From Solibacteraceae bacterium (lineage in GTDB: Bacteria > Acidobacteriota > Terriglobia > Bryobacterales > Bryobacteraceae), in the NCBI GenBank assembly GCA_021324015.1, contig JAJPJX010000141.1:1-64000 (forward strand): a DNA stretch of 64,000 nt. The letters are read 5' to 3'. The position numbers were made by a program, and so were the translations under genes. The notes beneath the pieces were generated by a model. It was not told where the DNA came from and searched no databases. It worked only from the letters and a program-made list of their open reading frames with translations. Shown here piece by piece: positions 52,092 to 60,726 of this stretch (its first letter is position 1; the number at the start of each line of letters is the position of its first letter).

Positions 52092-54494
52092 ATGCGAACC
52101 TTGGCGCTGTGGTTTTCGGCCGCTCTCCTGGCGGCTGCTCCGCGCACTCCCCAAAAGCTGCTGGTAGAACCGCATGATCCGCTGCTCTTCGGCAAGGGCG
52201 CGCGGCAGCAGCTTGTGGTGGTGCTGCGCTATTCCGACGGCACGGAAGAGGATGTGACCGCGAAGGCGCGGTTTGTTTCGGCGCGGCCGGCGGTGGCAGG
52301 GGTGGATGCGGGCGGCGTGGTGACGGCGGAAGCCAACGGCGGCGCGGAGATCCGGGTGCGCTACGCAGGCTACGAGGCAGCAACGACCGCGCTGGTGCAG
52401 CACGGCGGCGAACCGATGCCGGCGAGCTTCAGCGGCGACATCCTGCCGGTGCTGACCAAGATCGGGTGCAACGGCGGCAGTTGCCACGGCGCGCTGAACG
52501 GGCAGAACGGCTTCAAGCTCTCGCTGTTCGGCTACGACCCGGCGGCGGATTACGACATGATCGTGCACAAGCACGGCGGGCGGCGGCTGAACCTGGCGGA
52601 CCCTGAGAAGAGCCTGCTGCTCGAGAAGCCCACCTTCCAGGTGCCGCACGGCGGCGGCAAGAGGCTGAAAAAAGGCTCCGCGGATTACAACACGCTGCTG
52701 GCCTGGATCCGCGGCGGGGCGAAGCTGGTGCCGGCCAACGAACGGCGGGTGGTCTCGCTGACGGTAACGCCGACAAATACGGTGCTGTTCGGCAAGGGCG
52801 CGACGCGGCAGTTGCTGGTGACGGCGCGCTACTCGGACGGGACCGAGCGCGACGTGACGCGCACGGTGGGGTTCCAGTCCAACGACGATTCGCTGGTCAA
52901 AGTCTCGGCGGAAGGCCTGGTCACGGCCGAGCGCGGCGGCGAGACAGCCATCACGGTGCGGGCGCCGGGAGTGGCGGCCGCGGCCAAGGTGGGCGTGGTG
53001 ACCGAGTCGCGCGAAGTGCCGGCGATCGTCTCGGACAATTTCATCGACCGTTTCGTCTTCGAGAAGCTACGGGAGCTGGAGATTCCGCCTTCGGAGCCGT
53101 GCGACGACGCGACCTTCCTGCGGCGGGCGTACCTGGACATCATCGGGGTGATTCCGAGCGCGGACGAGGCGCGCCGGTTCCTGGCGGACCGGGACCCGAA
53201 CAAGCGCGCCAAGCTGGTGGACAGGCTGGTCGAGCGGCCGGAATACGCGGATTTCTGGGCGCTCTACTGGGGCGACCACCTGAACAACACCAAACAGCTT
53301 CTGTACAACAAAGGCCCGTACACGTTCACGCGCTGGCTGCACGACGCCTTCCGCAAGAACATGCCGTACGACCAGTTCGCGCGGGCGCTGCTGACTTCGT
53401 CGGGCAACATGTACGACGCGCCGGCCACCAGCTTCTACCCGCTCATGAAGAAGGAGCAGGACCTGGCCGCCATCACCAGCCAGTTGTTCCTGGGGGTGAG
53501 CATCGAATGCGCGCGCTGCCACAACCACCCGCTGGAGAAGTGGAGCCGGGACGATTTCAACGGCATGGCGGCGTTTTTCTCGCAGGTGCGCTATAAGAGC
53601 GCAGGGCCGCGGAACAACGAGCGCATTCTGTACGTGGACTACAACCGCCAGTTCCAGAATCCGGACACCAAGCAGGTGTTCCTGCCCAAACCGCTGAACG
53701 GCCCAGTGATGCCTTCGGGCCCGATGACGGACCGCCGGGAGATGCTGGCCGACTGGATCACTTCACCCAAGAATCCCTATTTCGCCAAGGCGCTGGTGAA
53801 TCGCATGTGGCGCAACTTCATGGGGCGGGGGCTGGTGGAGCCGGTGGACGATTTCCGGGTGACGAATCCACCGACGAACCCGGGATTGCTGGACGCGCTG
53901 GCCAGGGATTTCGTGGAGCACGGCTACAATTTGCACCACTTGATCCGGCAGATTACGTCGTCGCGGGCGTACCAGCTTTCTGCGCGGCCCAACGCGGGGA
54001 ACCGCGAGGACAAGATGGCCTACGCGCGGCACTACAGCCGGCGCATGATCGCCGAGCAGATGCTGGACTCCATCGTGCTGGCGACGGGCGTGCCGGAGCA
54101 GTTCAAGTCGCTGTACCCGGGGACGCGGGCGGCGGAACTGCCGGAGCCGGAGGTCGAATCGTATTTTCTGGAAGTGTTCGACCGGCCCAGCCGGCAGATC
54201 GTGTGCGAGCGCAAGCAGCAGCCGAATCTGAACCAGGCGATGCACCTGATCAGCGGGGACACGATTCAGAAGAAGATCGCGAGCCGGGAAGGCGTGCTGG
54301 CCAAGATGCTGGGCCAGGGGCGTCCGGCGGGAGAGATCGTGGAGGAGCTTTACCTGCGCACGGTTTCGCGGTATCCGGACGCGCAGGAGCGGCAGTGGGC
54401 CGCGGAGATGATTGGCAGGGAGACGCAGGAGAGGGGGCTCCAGGACGTGTTCTGGGCCCTGCTGAACTCGAAGGAGTTTGTGTACAATCACTGA
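52092..54494 (+). CDS. Secreted DUF1549/DUF1553 protein with Ig-like domains and hemes
   Basis: 800 residues. Two bacterial Ig-like (Big2-type) domains flank an unusual heme site: 'LRYSDGTEEDVTAKARF' (residues 45-61) and 'TARYSDGTERDVTRTVGF' (about 245-262). The first heme motif is C126-NGGS-C131-H132, a CX4CH spacing. DUF1549 follows with CxxCH at 473-477 ('CARCHNHPLEKWS'), then DUF1553 ('PYFAKALVNRMWRNFMGRGLVEP'). The family's reaction is unknown. It is one of two such proteins in the window; this one lacks the CBM-like centre of the first. Confidence 0.9.
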   Translation: MRTLALWFSAALLAAAPRTPQKLLVEPHDPLLFGKGARQQLVVVLRYSDGTEEDVTAKARFVSARPAVAGVDAGGVVTAEANGGAEIRVRYAGYEAATTALVQHGGEPMPASFSGDILPVLTKIGCNGGSCHGALNGQNGFKLSLFGYDPAADYDMIVHKHGGRRLNLADPEKSLLLEKPTFQVPHGGGKRLKKGSADYNTLLAWIRGGAKLVPANERRVVSLTVTPTNTVLFGKGATRQLLVTARYSDGTERDVTRTVGFQSNDDSLVKVSAEGLVTAERGGETAITVRAPGVAAAAKVGVVTESREVPAIVSDNFIDRFVFEKLRELEIPPSEPCDDATFLRRAYLDIIGVIPSADEARRFLADRDPNKRAKLVDRLVERPEYADFWALYWGDHLNNTKQLLYNKGPYTFTRWLHDAFRKNMPYDQFARALLTSSGNMYDAPATSFYPLMKKEQDLAAITSQLFLGVSIECARCHNHPLEKWSRDDFNGMAAFFSQVRYKSAGPRNNERILYVDYNRQFQNPDTKQVFLPKPLNGPVMPSGPMTDRREMLADWITSPKNPYFAKALVNRMWRNFMGRGLVEPVDDFRVTNPPTNPGLLDALARDFVEHGYNLHHLIRQITSSRAYQLSARPNAGNREDKMAYARHYSRRMIAEQMLDSIVLATGVPEQFKSLYPGTRAAELPEPEVESYFLEVFDRPSRQIVCERKQQPNLNQAMHLISGDTIQKKIASREGVLAKMLGQGRPAGEIVEELYLRTVSRYPDAQERQWAAEMIGRETQERGLQDVFWALLNSKEFVYNH

Positions 54495-54513
54495 CGGAAA
54501 GACAGGAGTAAGA

Positions 54514-54548
54514 AGTCAGGAGTCAGGAGTCAGGAGTTAGGAGTCAGG
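54514..54548 (+). repeat. Five tandem AGTCAGG heptamers before the DUF1501 gene
   Basis: Four copies of AGTCAGG and one of AGTTAGG (54535-54541) run uninterrupted. Each junction reads AGGAGT, so the array contains several ribosome-binding-like AGGAG cores ahead of the ATG at 54557, and a final AGGAGGG lies 54547-54553. Confidence 0.85.
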
Positions 54549-54556
54549 AGGGTAGG

Positions 54557-55816
54557 ATGCTGTTCGGGCGGCGGGATTTCGTAAAGATCGGGTCTTTGGG
54601 GGCTCTGGGCGTCAGCCTGGAAAAAGTACTGCGGGCGAAGGCGAACAAGGAGGTCTCCTGCATCCTGATGTGGCAGAGCGGCGGGTGCGGGCACCAGGAC
54701 ACGTTCGACATGAAGCCGGACGCGCCCATCGAGTACCGCGGCGAGTTCAAGCCGATTTCGACGAACGTGCCGGGAATCCAGATTTGCGAACACCTGCCGT
54801 TCACCGCCAAGCAGGCGGACAAGTTCACGATTCTGCGGTCGCTCAAGTCCCGGGAGAACAACCACGAGCGGGCCATCAACTACCTGCTGACGGGGTACCT
54901 GCCGCTTTCCACGCTGGAGTTCCCGAGCATGGGATCGGTGGTGGCGAAGCAAAAAGGCCCGCGAAACGGGATGCCTCCCTACGTGGCGATTCCGAACACG
55001 TTTCCGTCGTACGGCGGCGGCTACCTGGGCGGGGAGTTCAACCCGTTTATTGCGGGCGATCCCAACGTGAGCGGCTACCGGGTGCGCGACCTGACCCTGC
55101 CGGTGGACGTGGACTGGCAGCGGGTGGGTAACCGGAAGTGGCTGCTGGAGCAGATGGACAAGAAATACCGGACGATCGACGCCAACACGGATTTTGACGC
55201 GCTGGACGCCTTCGAGAAGCGCGCCTACGACCTGATGAGTTCGCCGGCGGCGAAGAAGGCGTTCGACATCGAAGCGGAATCGCCCAGCCTGCGGGAGAGG
55301 TACGGGCGCACGCCGGTGGGGCAGGGGGCGCTGCTGGCGCGGCGCCTGGTGGAATCGGGCGTGCGGTTCGTGACGGTGGCCAAAGGCTGGCTGAATTACG
55401 ACACGCACGGCGACAATTTCAACATCATGAGAAAGGTGCTGCTGCCGGAGTTCGACCGGGCTTTTGCCGCGCTGCTCGAAGATTTACACGAGCGGGGGAT
55501 GCTGGACAGCACGCTGGTGATCGCCAGGGGCGAGTTCGGGCGCACGCCGAAAGTGAACAAGGACGCCGGGCGGGACCACCACTCGAAGTGCTGGTCGGCG
55601 GTGTTCGCCGGGGCGGGCATTCCGGGCGGGCGGGTGCTGGGCGCCACCGATAAGACGGCCACGGAAGTCACCGACCTGCCGGTGGAGCCGGAGGACCTGC
55701 TGTACACGATCTACACGGTGCTGGGCGTGGACCCGCACACGGAATATCAGACGCCGATTGGCAGGCCTTCGAAGGTGGTCAACGGCGGCCACCTGGTGAA
55801 GGGACTGCTGGCTTGA
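54557..55816 (+). CDS. DUF1501 (sulfatase-like fold) protein with Tat signal
   Basis: 419 residues. A twin-arginine leader 'GRRDFVKIGSLGALGVSLEKVL' is followed by DUF1501 motifs: 'MWQSGGCGHQDTFDMKPDAP', 'PLSTLEFPSMGSVVAKQKG', 'GQGALLARRLVESGVRFVTV', 'RGEFGRTPKVNKDAGRDHH' and 'TVLGVDPHTEY'. A second copy of the fold found at 27375, about 60 residues shorter. Expression may be tuned by the heptamer array just upstream. It overlaps the SDR gene by 4 nt. Confidence 0.9.
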   Translation: MLFGRRDFVKIGSLGALGVSLEKVLRAKANKEVSCILMWQSGGCGHQDTFDMKPDAPIEYRGEFKPISTNVPGIQICEHLPFTAKQADKFTILRSLKSRENNHERAINYLLTGYLPLSTLEFPSMGSVVAKQKGPRNGMPPYVAIPNTFPSYGGGYLGGEFNPFIAGDPNVSGYRVRDLTLPVDVDWQRVGNRKWLLEQMDKKYRTIDANTDFDALDAFEKRAYDLMSSPAAKKAFDIEAESPSLRERYGRTPVGQGALLARRLVESGVRFVTVAKGWLNYDTHGDNFNIMRKVLLPEFDRAFAALLEDLHERGMLDSTLVIARGEFGRTPKVNKDAGRDHHSKCWSAVFAGAGIPGGRVLGATDKTATEVTDLPVEPEDLLYTIYTVLGVDPHTEYQTPIGRPSKVVNGGHLVKGLLA

Positions 55817-56571
55817 ATCTCTTTTCGCTCTCCGGCAAAACGGCCCTGGTGGCCGGGGCCAGCCGCGGCATCGGTCTGGCGATCGCACAACAGATGGCTG
55901 GGATGGGCGCGCGCACGATTCTGGCGGCGCGCTCGAAGAAGGCTCTGGAGGAGCACGCCAGGGCGCTTCCTAACGCGACGGCCCTGGAACTGGACATCAC
56001 CAAGCCGGAGTCCATCGAGGCGGCGGTGGAGGCGGCGGGCGTGCCGGACATCGTGGTCAACGTGGCGGGCACGAACATCCGCAAGCCGTTTGAAAAATAC
56101 ACGCCGGAGGAATACGAGCACATCCTGGCGACGAACCTGCACGGCATCGTGACGCTGACACAGAAAGTGGGCGCGAAGATGATCGCGCGGGGACAGGGCG
56201 GCAAAGTGATCATGATCGGCAGCCTGATGTCGCTGCTGGGGCTGCCGTATCTTTCGGTGTACGCCATCACCAAAGGCGGCCTGGGGCAGTTGACGCGGGC
56301 TCTGGCCGCGGAATGGGGCCGGCACAATATTCAGGTGAACTGCATCGCGCCGGGCTTCATTCTCACGGACCTGAACCGGCACATGTGGGAATCCGAGAAG
56401 ATGCTGGAGTGGCTCAAGGGCTGCCAGGCAAACCCGCGGCTGGGGACGCCGGAAGACGTGGCTCCGCTGGCGGTGTTTCTGGCGGGGCGCGGGGGTGATT
56501 ACATCACCGGGCAGATCATTCCGGTGGATGGCGGCTACACTACGACTGCCTTCTGGCCGTTCCAGGCATGA
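55813..56571 (+). CDS. Short-chain dehydrogenase/reductase
   Basis: 252 residues, TTG start that overlaps the previous stop (TTGA). Rossmann motif 'ALVAGASRGIGLAIA' (residues about 11-25), 'NVAGTN', catalytic Ser in 'MIGSLMS' and Tyr-x-x-x-Lys in 'YAITKGG', and 'PVDGGYTTTAFW' at the end. Classical SDR, likely NAD(P)-dependent oxidation of a sugar-like alcohol, such as gluconate 5-dehydrogenase relatives; not certain. It overlaps the next gene by 4 nt. Confidence 0.92.
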   Translation: MNLFSLSGKTALVAGASRGIGLAIAQQMAGMGARTILAARSKKALEEHARALPNATALELDITKPESIEAAVEAAGVPDIVVNVAGTNIRKPFEKYTPEEYEHILATNLHGIVTLTQKVGAKMIARGQGGKVIMIGSLMSLLGLPYLSVYAITKGGLGQLTRALAAEWGRHNIQVNCIAPGFILTDLNRHMWESEKMLEWLKGCQANPRLGTPEDVAPLAVFLAGRGGDYITGQIIPVDGGYTTTAFWPFQA

Positions 56572-57446
56572 TCCGGCGCGCACGGCCGGGTCTGTTTGTT
56601 CTGGCCGCCGTGCTCGCGGCGCAGCAACCGCGAAAGCCTGTACAAAAGCCCATCGAGTTCGTCTGCCCCATGGACCCGGAGGTACGCGCCGCGGGCCCAG
56701 GAAAATGCCCCCGGTGCGGGATGCAACTGCGGCCGGGCATTCCGGAGCCGGTGAAATATCCCATGGAGTTCCGGGTGGACCCGCCGCAGATCCCCGCCGG
56801 GCGGCCGGTCACGCTGGAGTTCCGGGTGCTGGATCCGAAATCCGGCGAGCCGGTGAAGAAGTTCGAGATCGTGCACGAGAAGCTGTTTCACCTGTTCCTG
56901 GTGAGCCAGGACCTGGAGTATTTCGCGCACGAGCATCCGGAGTTCGACGGGAAGGGCACGTTCCGGCTGGCGGCGAAGTTGCCGAAGGCGGGCACGTACC
57001 GCCTGCTGGCGGACTTCTACCCGACGGGCGGCACGCCGCAACTGGTTCCCAAGACCTTTACCGCGGCGGGGTTCACGGTGCCGCTGGAGCAGGCGATTCC
57101 GCATCTCCAGCCGGACCTGAATCCCAAGCGGGGCGAGAACCTGGAGGTGGGACTGACGCTCGACCCGCCGCAGCCTATCGCCGGGAAGAAGACCATGATG
57201 TTCTTCCACCTGAAGCCCGCGGAGGGTCTGGAGCCCTATATCGGCGCATGGGCGCATATGCTGGCGGTGAGCGCCGACCTGATCGACACGATCCACGAAC
57301 ACCCCTTCCTGGCGGACGGTGGGCCCGAGATGCAGTTCAACGTATTTTTTCCGCGGGAGGCGATGTACCGGGTGTGGGTTCAGTTCCAGCGGAAGGGCGT
57401 GGTGAACACGGTGGCCTTTACCGTGCCGGTTTCGCAACTGCGATGA
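56568..57446 (+). CDS. Secreted heavy-metal-binding-domain protein
   Basis: 292 residues with a leader. A heavy-metal-binding domain spans about 28-53 ('FVCPMDPEVRAAGPGKCPRCGMQL'), as in copper-efflux proteins. Two beta-sandwich domains follow, with histidine-rich 'FAHEHPEFDG' and 'TIHEHPFLADGG', both HEHP motifs, which resemble copper sites. I infer copper binding; a role in delivering copper to the monooxygenase-type gene nearby is speculative. It is the last gene of the 49-57 kb operon and overlaps the convergent cytochrome gene by 29 nt. Confidence 0.78.
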   Translation: MIRRARPGLFVLAAVLAAQQPRKPVQKPIEFVCPMDPEVRAAGPGKCPRCGMQLRPGIPEPVKYPMEFRVDPPQIPAGRPVTLEFRVLDPKSGEPVKKFEIVHEKLFHLFLVSQDLEYFAHEHPEFDGKGTFRLAAKLPKAGTYRLLADFYPTGGTPQLVPKTFTAAGFTVPLEQAIPHLQPDLNPKRGENLEVGLTLDPPQPIAGKKTMMFFHLKPAEGLEPYIGAWAHMLAVSADLIDTIHEHPFLADGGPEMQFNVFFPREAMYRVWVQFQRKGVVNTVAFTVPVSQLR

Positions 57447-58113
57447 CCACGGCGGCGGGCGCCGCGGACCAAAGCGAAAGGCGGGCGCCACGGGGCAGGC
57501 GCACGGGATCACGGAACTCGTAGGCGCGCTGCCACTCCCGGCGATAGTTCCGCAGCCAGAGAAGGCGCTGGACGGCGCCATCGGGGGAGACGGCCATCAC
57601 TTCGAGCGAGCCGCCTTCGGAGAGCCGGTTGGGGCGGACAGAAAGCAGATCGAGGGGCCGGTCGAGCGTGAGCGGCGCAGTACTTTCGAGCGTGAGGTTG
57701 CGGGCGCCGGCGGAGCTTGAAGGGCCGGGCGGCGGTTCGTCAAAGCGCGGCGGAGGCGGCAGGTAGATAGGGTCTCCTTCGGGCGCTCCGCCTTCCACCC
57801 AGGCGACCAGCAGGTCGATTTCTGGCTGCGAGAGGCTGGGATCGTTCCGAAATTCGCCCACGCCTTCCACGGCTCCCCAGGGCGGCATGCGGCGGGCCAG
57901 CACCTCATCGCGAATGGCCTTGGCCCAGGGGCGGGCCTCGTCGTAAGTGACCAGCGAAAAGGAGCGGCCGCCCTCGCGATGGCAGCCGGCGCAATGTTTG
58001 TAGATCACGCGCGAGATTTCCTGGGTCCAGGTGAGATTCGTGGTGATGGGATCGTGCGCGCTGGCGGCGGTGGCCGCCAGCGCGGCGAGGGCGCAGAGGG
58101 GGCTAATCCGCAC
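57418..58113 (-). CDS. Secreted cytochrome c domain protein, short relative of the copper monooxygenase fusions
   Basis: 231 residues with a leader. The first 110 residues match the cytochrome part of the genes at 30061 and 58103: 'CAGCHREGG', 'VTYDEARPWAKAIRDEVLARRMPPW', 'DPSLSQPEIDLLVAWVEGGAPEGDP'. The copper-ligand region is absent and replaced by a 120-residue beta-rich domain ('LLSVRPNRLSEGGSLEVMAVSPDG'). It is therefore a cytochrome without the oxygenase. It overlaps the larger gene's end by 11 nt and is co-transcribed with it. Confidence 0.82.
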   Translation of the reverse strand: MRISPLCALAALAATAASAHDPITTNLTWTQEISRVIYKHCAGCHREGGRSFSLVTYDEARPWAKAIRDEVLARRMPPWGAVEGVGEFRNDPSLSQPEIDLLVAWVEGGAPEGDPIYLPPPPRFDEPPPGPSSSAGARNLTLESTAPLTLDRPLDLLSVRPNRLSEGGSLEVMAVSPDGAVQRLLWLRNYRREWQRAYEFRDPVRLPRGARLSLWSAAPAAVVIAVAKPAR

Positions 58114-59419
58114 TGTCGTTCTTTTGCTTCTTTTTCTCGGGGAAGAGGGACTTCGGATCCATGTGGGCGTCGAAGGCGACGTCGAAGAAACCGATCATCA
58201 TCTCTTCCCAGCTTTGATCGCCCCAGCGGACTTCCTTGGCCGCATCGGGGTTGCCGGGATTGTTGACCGAGTTATCGAAGTGCGCGGTGCATTCGATTCT
58301 GGTGCCCTTGGGCAGCATTAACTGGTCCTGGGGCATATACCAGAGCTGCCAGGAGAAGTCGTAGCGCGGCACTTTCAGCAGCATCTGCGATTCGCCGGTG
58401 GGATAGACGGCGCGGTATTCGAAATCCTTCCCGCGCAGGTGCATGTGCGGCAGCATGGCCACCAGTTGCGCGTCGTGGCCCATTTCGAACTCGGCGTCCA
58501 CGCGATAGTTGGGGTCGCCGGCGGGGATGACGAACTTGCGGTTCTGGGCCGCGAGCGTCATGACGCGCTGGCGGGGCGGTTCCTTCGAGAACACCAAGCC
58601 CACCTTGGAGAGGTCGTCGCCGGGCTTGCCGTTGGCGGTGTAGTGCAACTGGAACACGATATCCGAGCCGGCCTTGACGAGGCGCGCCTGGCCGGGGGCG
58701 AGGATTCCGGCGGGCAGCCCCGGGGCGTAGCCGGCCAACATTTCGCCGCCGGACTCATCGTTGTTGCGGCGATTGCCGTTGGCGGCGCGATGGTCCTGCT
58801 TTTCGGGCACGAAAATTTCACCGGGCTGGTGGTCGCGGAACCACTTGGATTCCGGCGGGCGGAGGAAGGCGATCACGTGATGCACCAGGGCGCGGTTGCC
58901 AGGGCGGATCTCCGCGGCCTGCACCCAGCGATCCTCGGTGAAATGCGTGGGCACAATGACGTACTGATACTCGATGGTGCCGGCGGCCGGGATGTGGAAG
59001 GCGGACGTCATGGCCACTTCGACGTCGGGCTTGCCGATGTTCCAGCCATCGATGAACGAGGCGGGCGCGGGCAGGTTTTTGGGGTCGCCCTCGGGCGCGC
59101 CGGAATCGGCCCAGGCCACCAGAGTGCTGATCTCGGCCTGCGACATGGTGCGGTCATTGCGGAACTTGCCGTAATGCGGGTCCGCGAACCATGGCGGCAT
59201 TTTCTTGAGCAGCACGGCTTCCTTGATCGCCTTAGCCCAGGGCCGGGCCTGCTGGTAGGTTAATAGCGGCATGGGAGCCGCCTCGCCCGGCCGGTGGCAG
59301 CTCTGACAGTTCTTTTGCAGGATGGGGGCGACGTCCTTGCTAAATGTAACGCTCGACGGGACGGTCGCTGCCGCAGCGGCAAAAGAGGAAACGAGGCCCA
59401 GAACGAACGTCAATCGCAT
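58103..59419 (-). CDS. Cytochrome c fused to a PHM-like copper monooxygenase domain
   Basis: 438 residues, leader present. Heme motif C38-QSC-H42. Copper ligands follow in the same order as at 30061: H180-H181 ('ALVHHVIAF'), H259 ('FQLHYT'), H325-M-H327 ('LPHMHLRGK') and M407 or M408 ('EEMMIGFF'). All PHM-type ligands are kept, so catalysis is likely. The two proteins share strong cytochrome-domain similarity ('TYQQARPWAKAIKEAVLLKKMPPW'). Natural substrate unknown. It precedes the short cytochrome gene with an 11-nt overlap. Confidence 0.83.
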   Translation of the reverse strand: MRLTFVLGLVSSFAAAAATVPSSVTFSKDVAPILQKNCQSCHRPGEAAPMPLLTYQQARPWAKAIKEAVLLKKMPPWFADPHYGKFRNDRTMSQAEISTLVAWADSGAPEGDPKNLPAPASFIDGWNIGKPDVEVAMTSAFHIPAAGTIEYQYVIVPTHFTEDRWVQAAEIRPGNRALVHHVIAFLRPPESKWFRDHQPGEIFVPEKQDHRAANGNRRNNDESGGEMLAGYAPGLPAGILAPGQARLVKAGSDIVFQLHYTANGKPGDDLSKVGLVFSKEPPRQRVMTLAAQNRKFVIPAGDPNYRVDAEFEMGHDAQLVAMLPHMHLRGKDFEYRAVYPTGESQMLLKVPRYDFSWQLWYMPQDQLMLPKGTRIECTAHFDNSVNNPGNPDAAKEVRWGDQSWEEMMIGFFDVAFDAHMDPKSLFPEKKKQKNDSAD

Positions 59420-59477
59420 CTTTCCCCTCTCAGGACATTATACGGGGGCACCCGGAATTCAGATCCGTGAAATTGTG

Positions 59478-60716
59478 TTACGGAGTCTCGCCGCGTATCA
59501 GGTCGTCGTAGGTTTCGCGAGGTCGGACGATGCGCCAGGTACTACCTTCGACTAGTACTTCGGGCGGACGGGTGCGGGCGTTGTAGTTGGAGGAGAGCAC
59601 GAAGCCGTAGGCGCCGGCGGTGCAGACGGCCAGGTAGTCGCCGGGGACGACGTTGGCCATTTTGCGCCCCCGCGCCAGGAAATCGCCGCTTTCGCAGACG
59701 GGGCCGACGACATCGGCGACGATGGGGGGGCGCTCGCTTTTGCGCAGAGGGATGATTTCGTGGTGCGACTGGTAGAGCGAGGGGCGGATGAGGTCGTTCA
59801 TGGCGGCATCCACGACCACGAAGTCCTTGCTGGCGGTTTTCTTGCGGTAGAGCACGCGGGTGAGGAGTACGCCGGCCTCGCCCACAATGGAGCGGCCAGG
59901 CTCGACCATCACGGCAAGGCCGGTATCTTTCAGACGCTCGCGGAGTTGGGCGATAAAGGCGCGGATCTGGGGGGCTTCCTCGCCAGCGTGGTAAGCCACG
60001 CCGAGGCCGCCTCCCAGGTCGATGTGGCGGATGTCGTGGCCGGCGGCGCGCAGGCGGGCGGCCAGGGCCAGGACCTTTTCGACGGCTTCGAGCAGGGGGT
60101 CGGTATCGAGCAGTTGAGAGCCGATGTGGCAGCTCACGCCGCGCAGGGCGAGATTGCGGAGGCCGCGGGCGCGTTCGTAGACCCCGTCGGCTTCGGCGAT
60201 ATCGATACCGAATTTGTGCTGCCTCAGGCCGGTGGAGATGTAGGGGTGGGTGGCGGCATCCACATCGGGGTTGACGCGGATGGCGGCATCGGCCTGGCGG
60301 CCGGTGCGGGCGGCCAGGGCGTCGATCAGGGCGAGTTCGGCTTCGGATTCGCAATTGAACGAGTGGATGCCCTGCTCGAGGGCGAATTCCACTTCGTCGG
60401 CGGTCTTGCCGACGCCGGAGAAGACCACTTTGGCGGGATCGCCGCCGGCCTTGAGCACGCGGTAGAGCTCGCCGCCGGAAACGATATCGAAGCCCGCGCC
60501 GGCCTTCGCCAGCAGGGCCAGGATGGCCAGCGACCCGTTCGCCTTGACGGCGTAGCAGACGTTGTGGGGCAGGTCGCCGAAGGCTTCGTGATACGCGCGG
60601 AAGTTTCCGAGGATGGCCTGGCTGGAATAGACGTAGGCCGGGGTACCCACGCGGTGAGCGATATCCGCGAGCGGAACCGATTCGCAGTAGAGGTCGGAGG
60701 CGGAGTAGGCGAACAT
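59478..60716 (-). CDS. lysA: Diaminopimelate decarboxylase
   Basis: 412 residues. PLP lysine K58 in 'VCYAVKANGS', 'SCHIGSQL', 'LGGGLGVAY', 'VEPGRSIVGEAG' and 'VGPVCESGDFLARGR' are all classical. It makes lysine from meso-diaminopimelate. The frame is open far upstream over the phosphatase gene; ATG 60716 begins the family N-terminus, 10 nt after that gene's stop. It is the last gene of the rpiB-deoC-phosphatase series. Confidence 0.95.
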   Translation of the reverse strand: MFAYSASDLYCESVPLADIAHRVGTPAYVYSSQAILGNFRAYHEAFGDLPHNVCYAVKANGSLAILALLAKAGAGFDIVSGGELYRVLKAGGDPAKVVFSGVGKTADEVEFALEQGIHSFNCESEAELALIDALAARTGRQADAAIRVNPDVDAATHPYISTGLRQHKFGIDIAEADGVYERARGLRNLALRGVSCHIGSQLLDTDPLLEAVEKVLALAARLRAAGHDIRHIDLGGGLGVAYHAGEEAPQIRAFIAQLRERLKDTGLAVMVEPGRSIVGEAGVLLTRVLYRKKTASKDFVVVDAAMNDLIRPSLYQSHHEIIPLRKSERPPIVADVVGPVCESGDFLARGRKMANVVPGDYLAVCTAGAYGFVLSSNYNARTRPPEVLVEGSTWRIVRPRETYDDLIRGETP

Positions 60717-60726
60717 AAGGAGCGTC

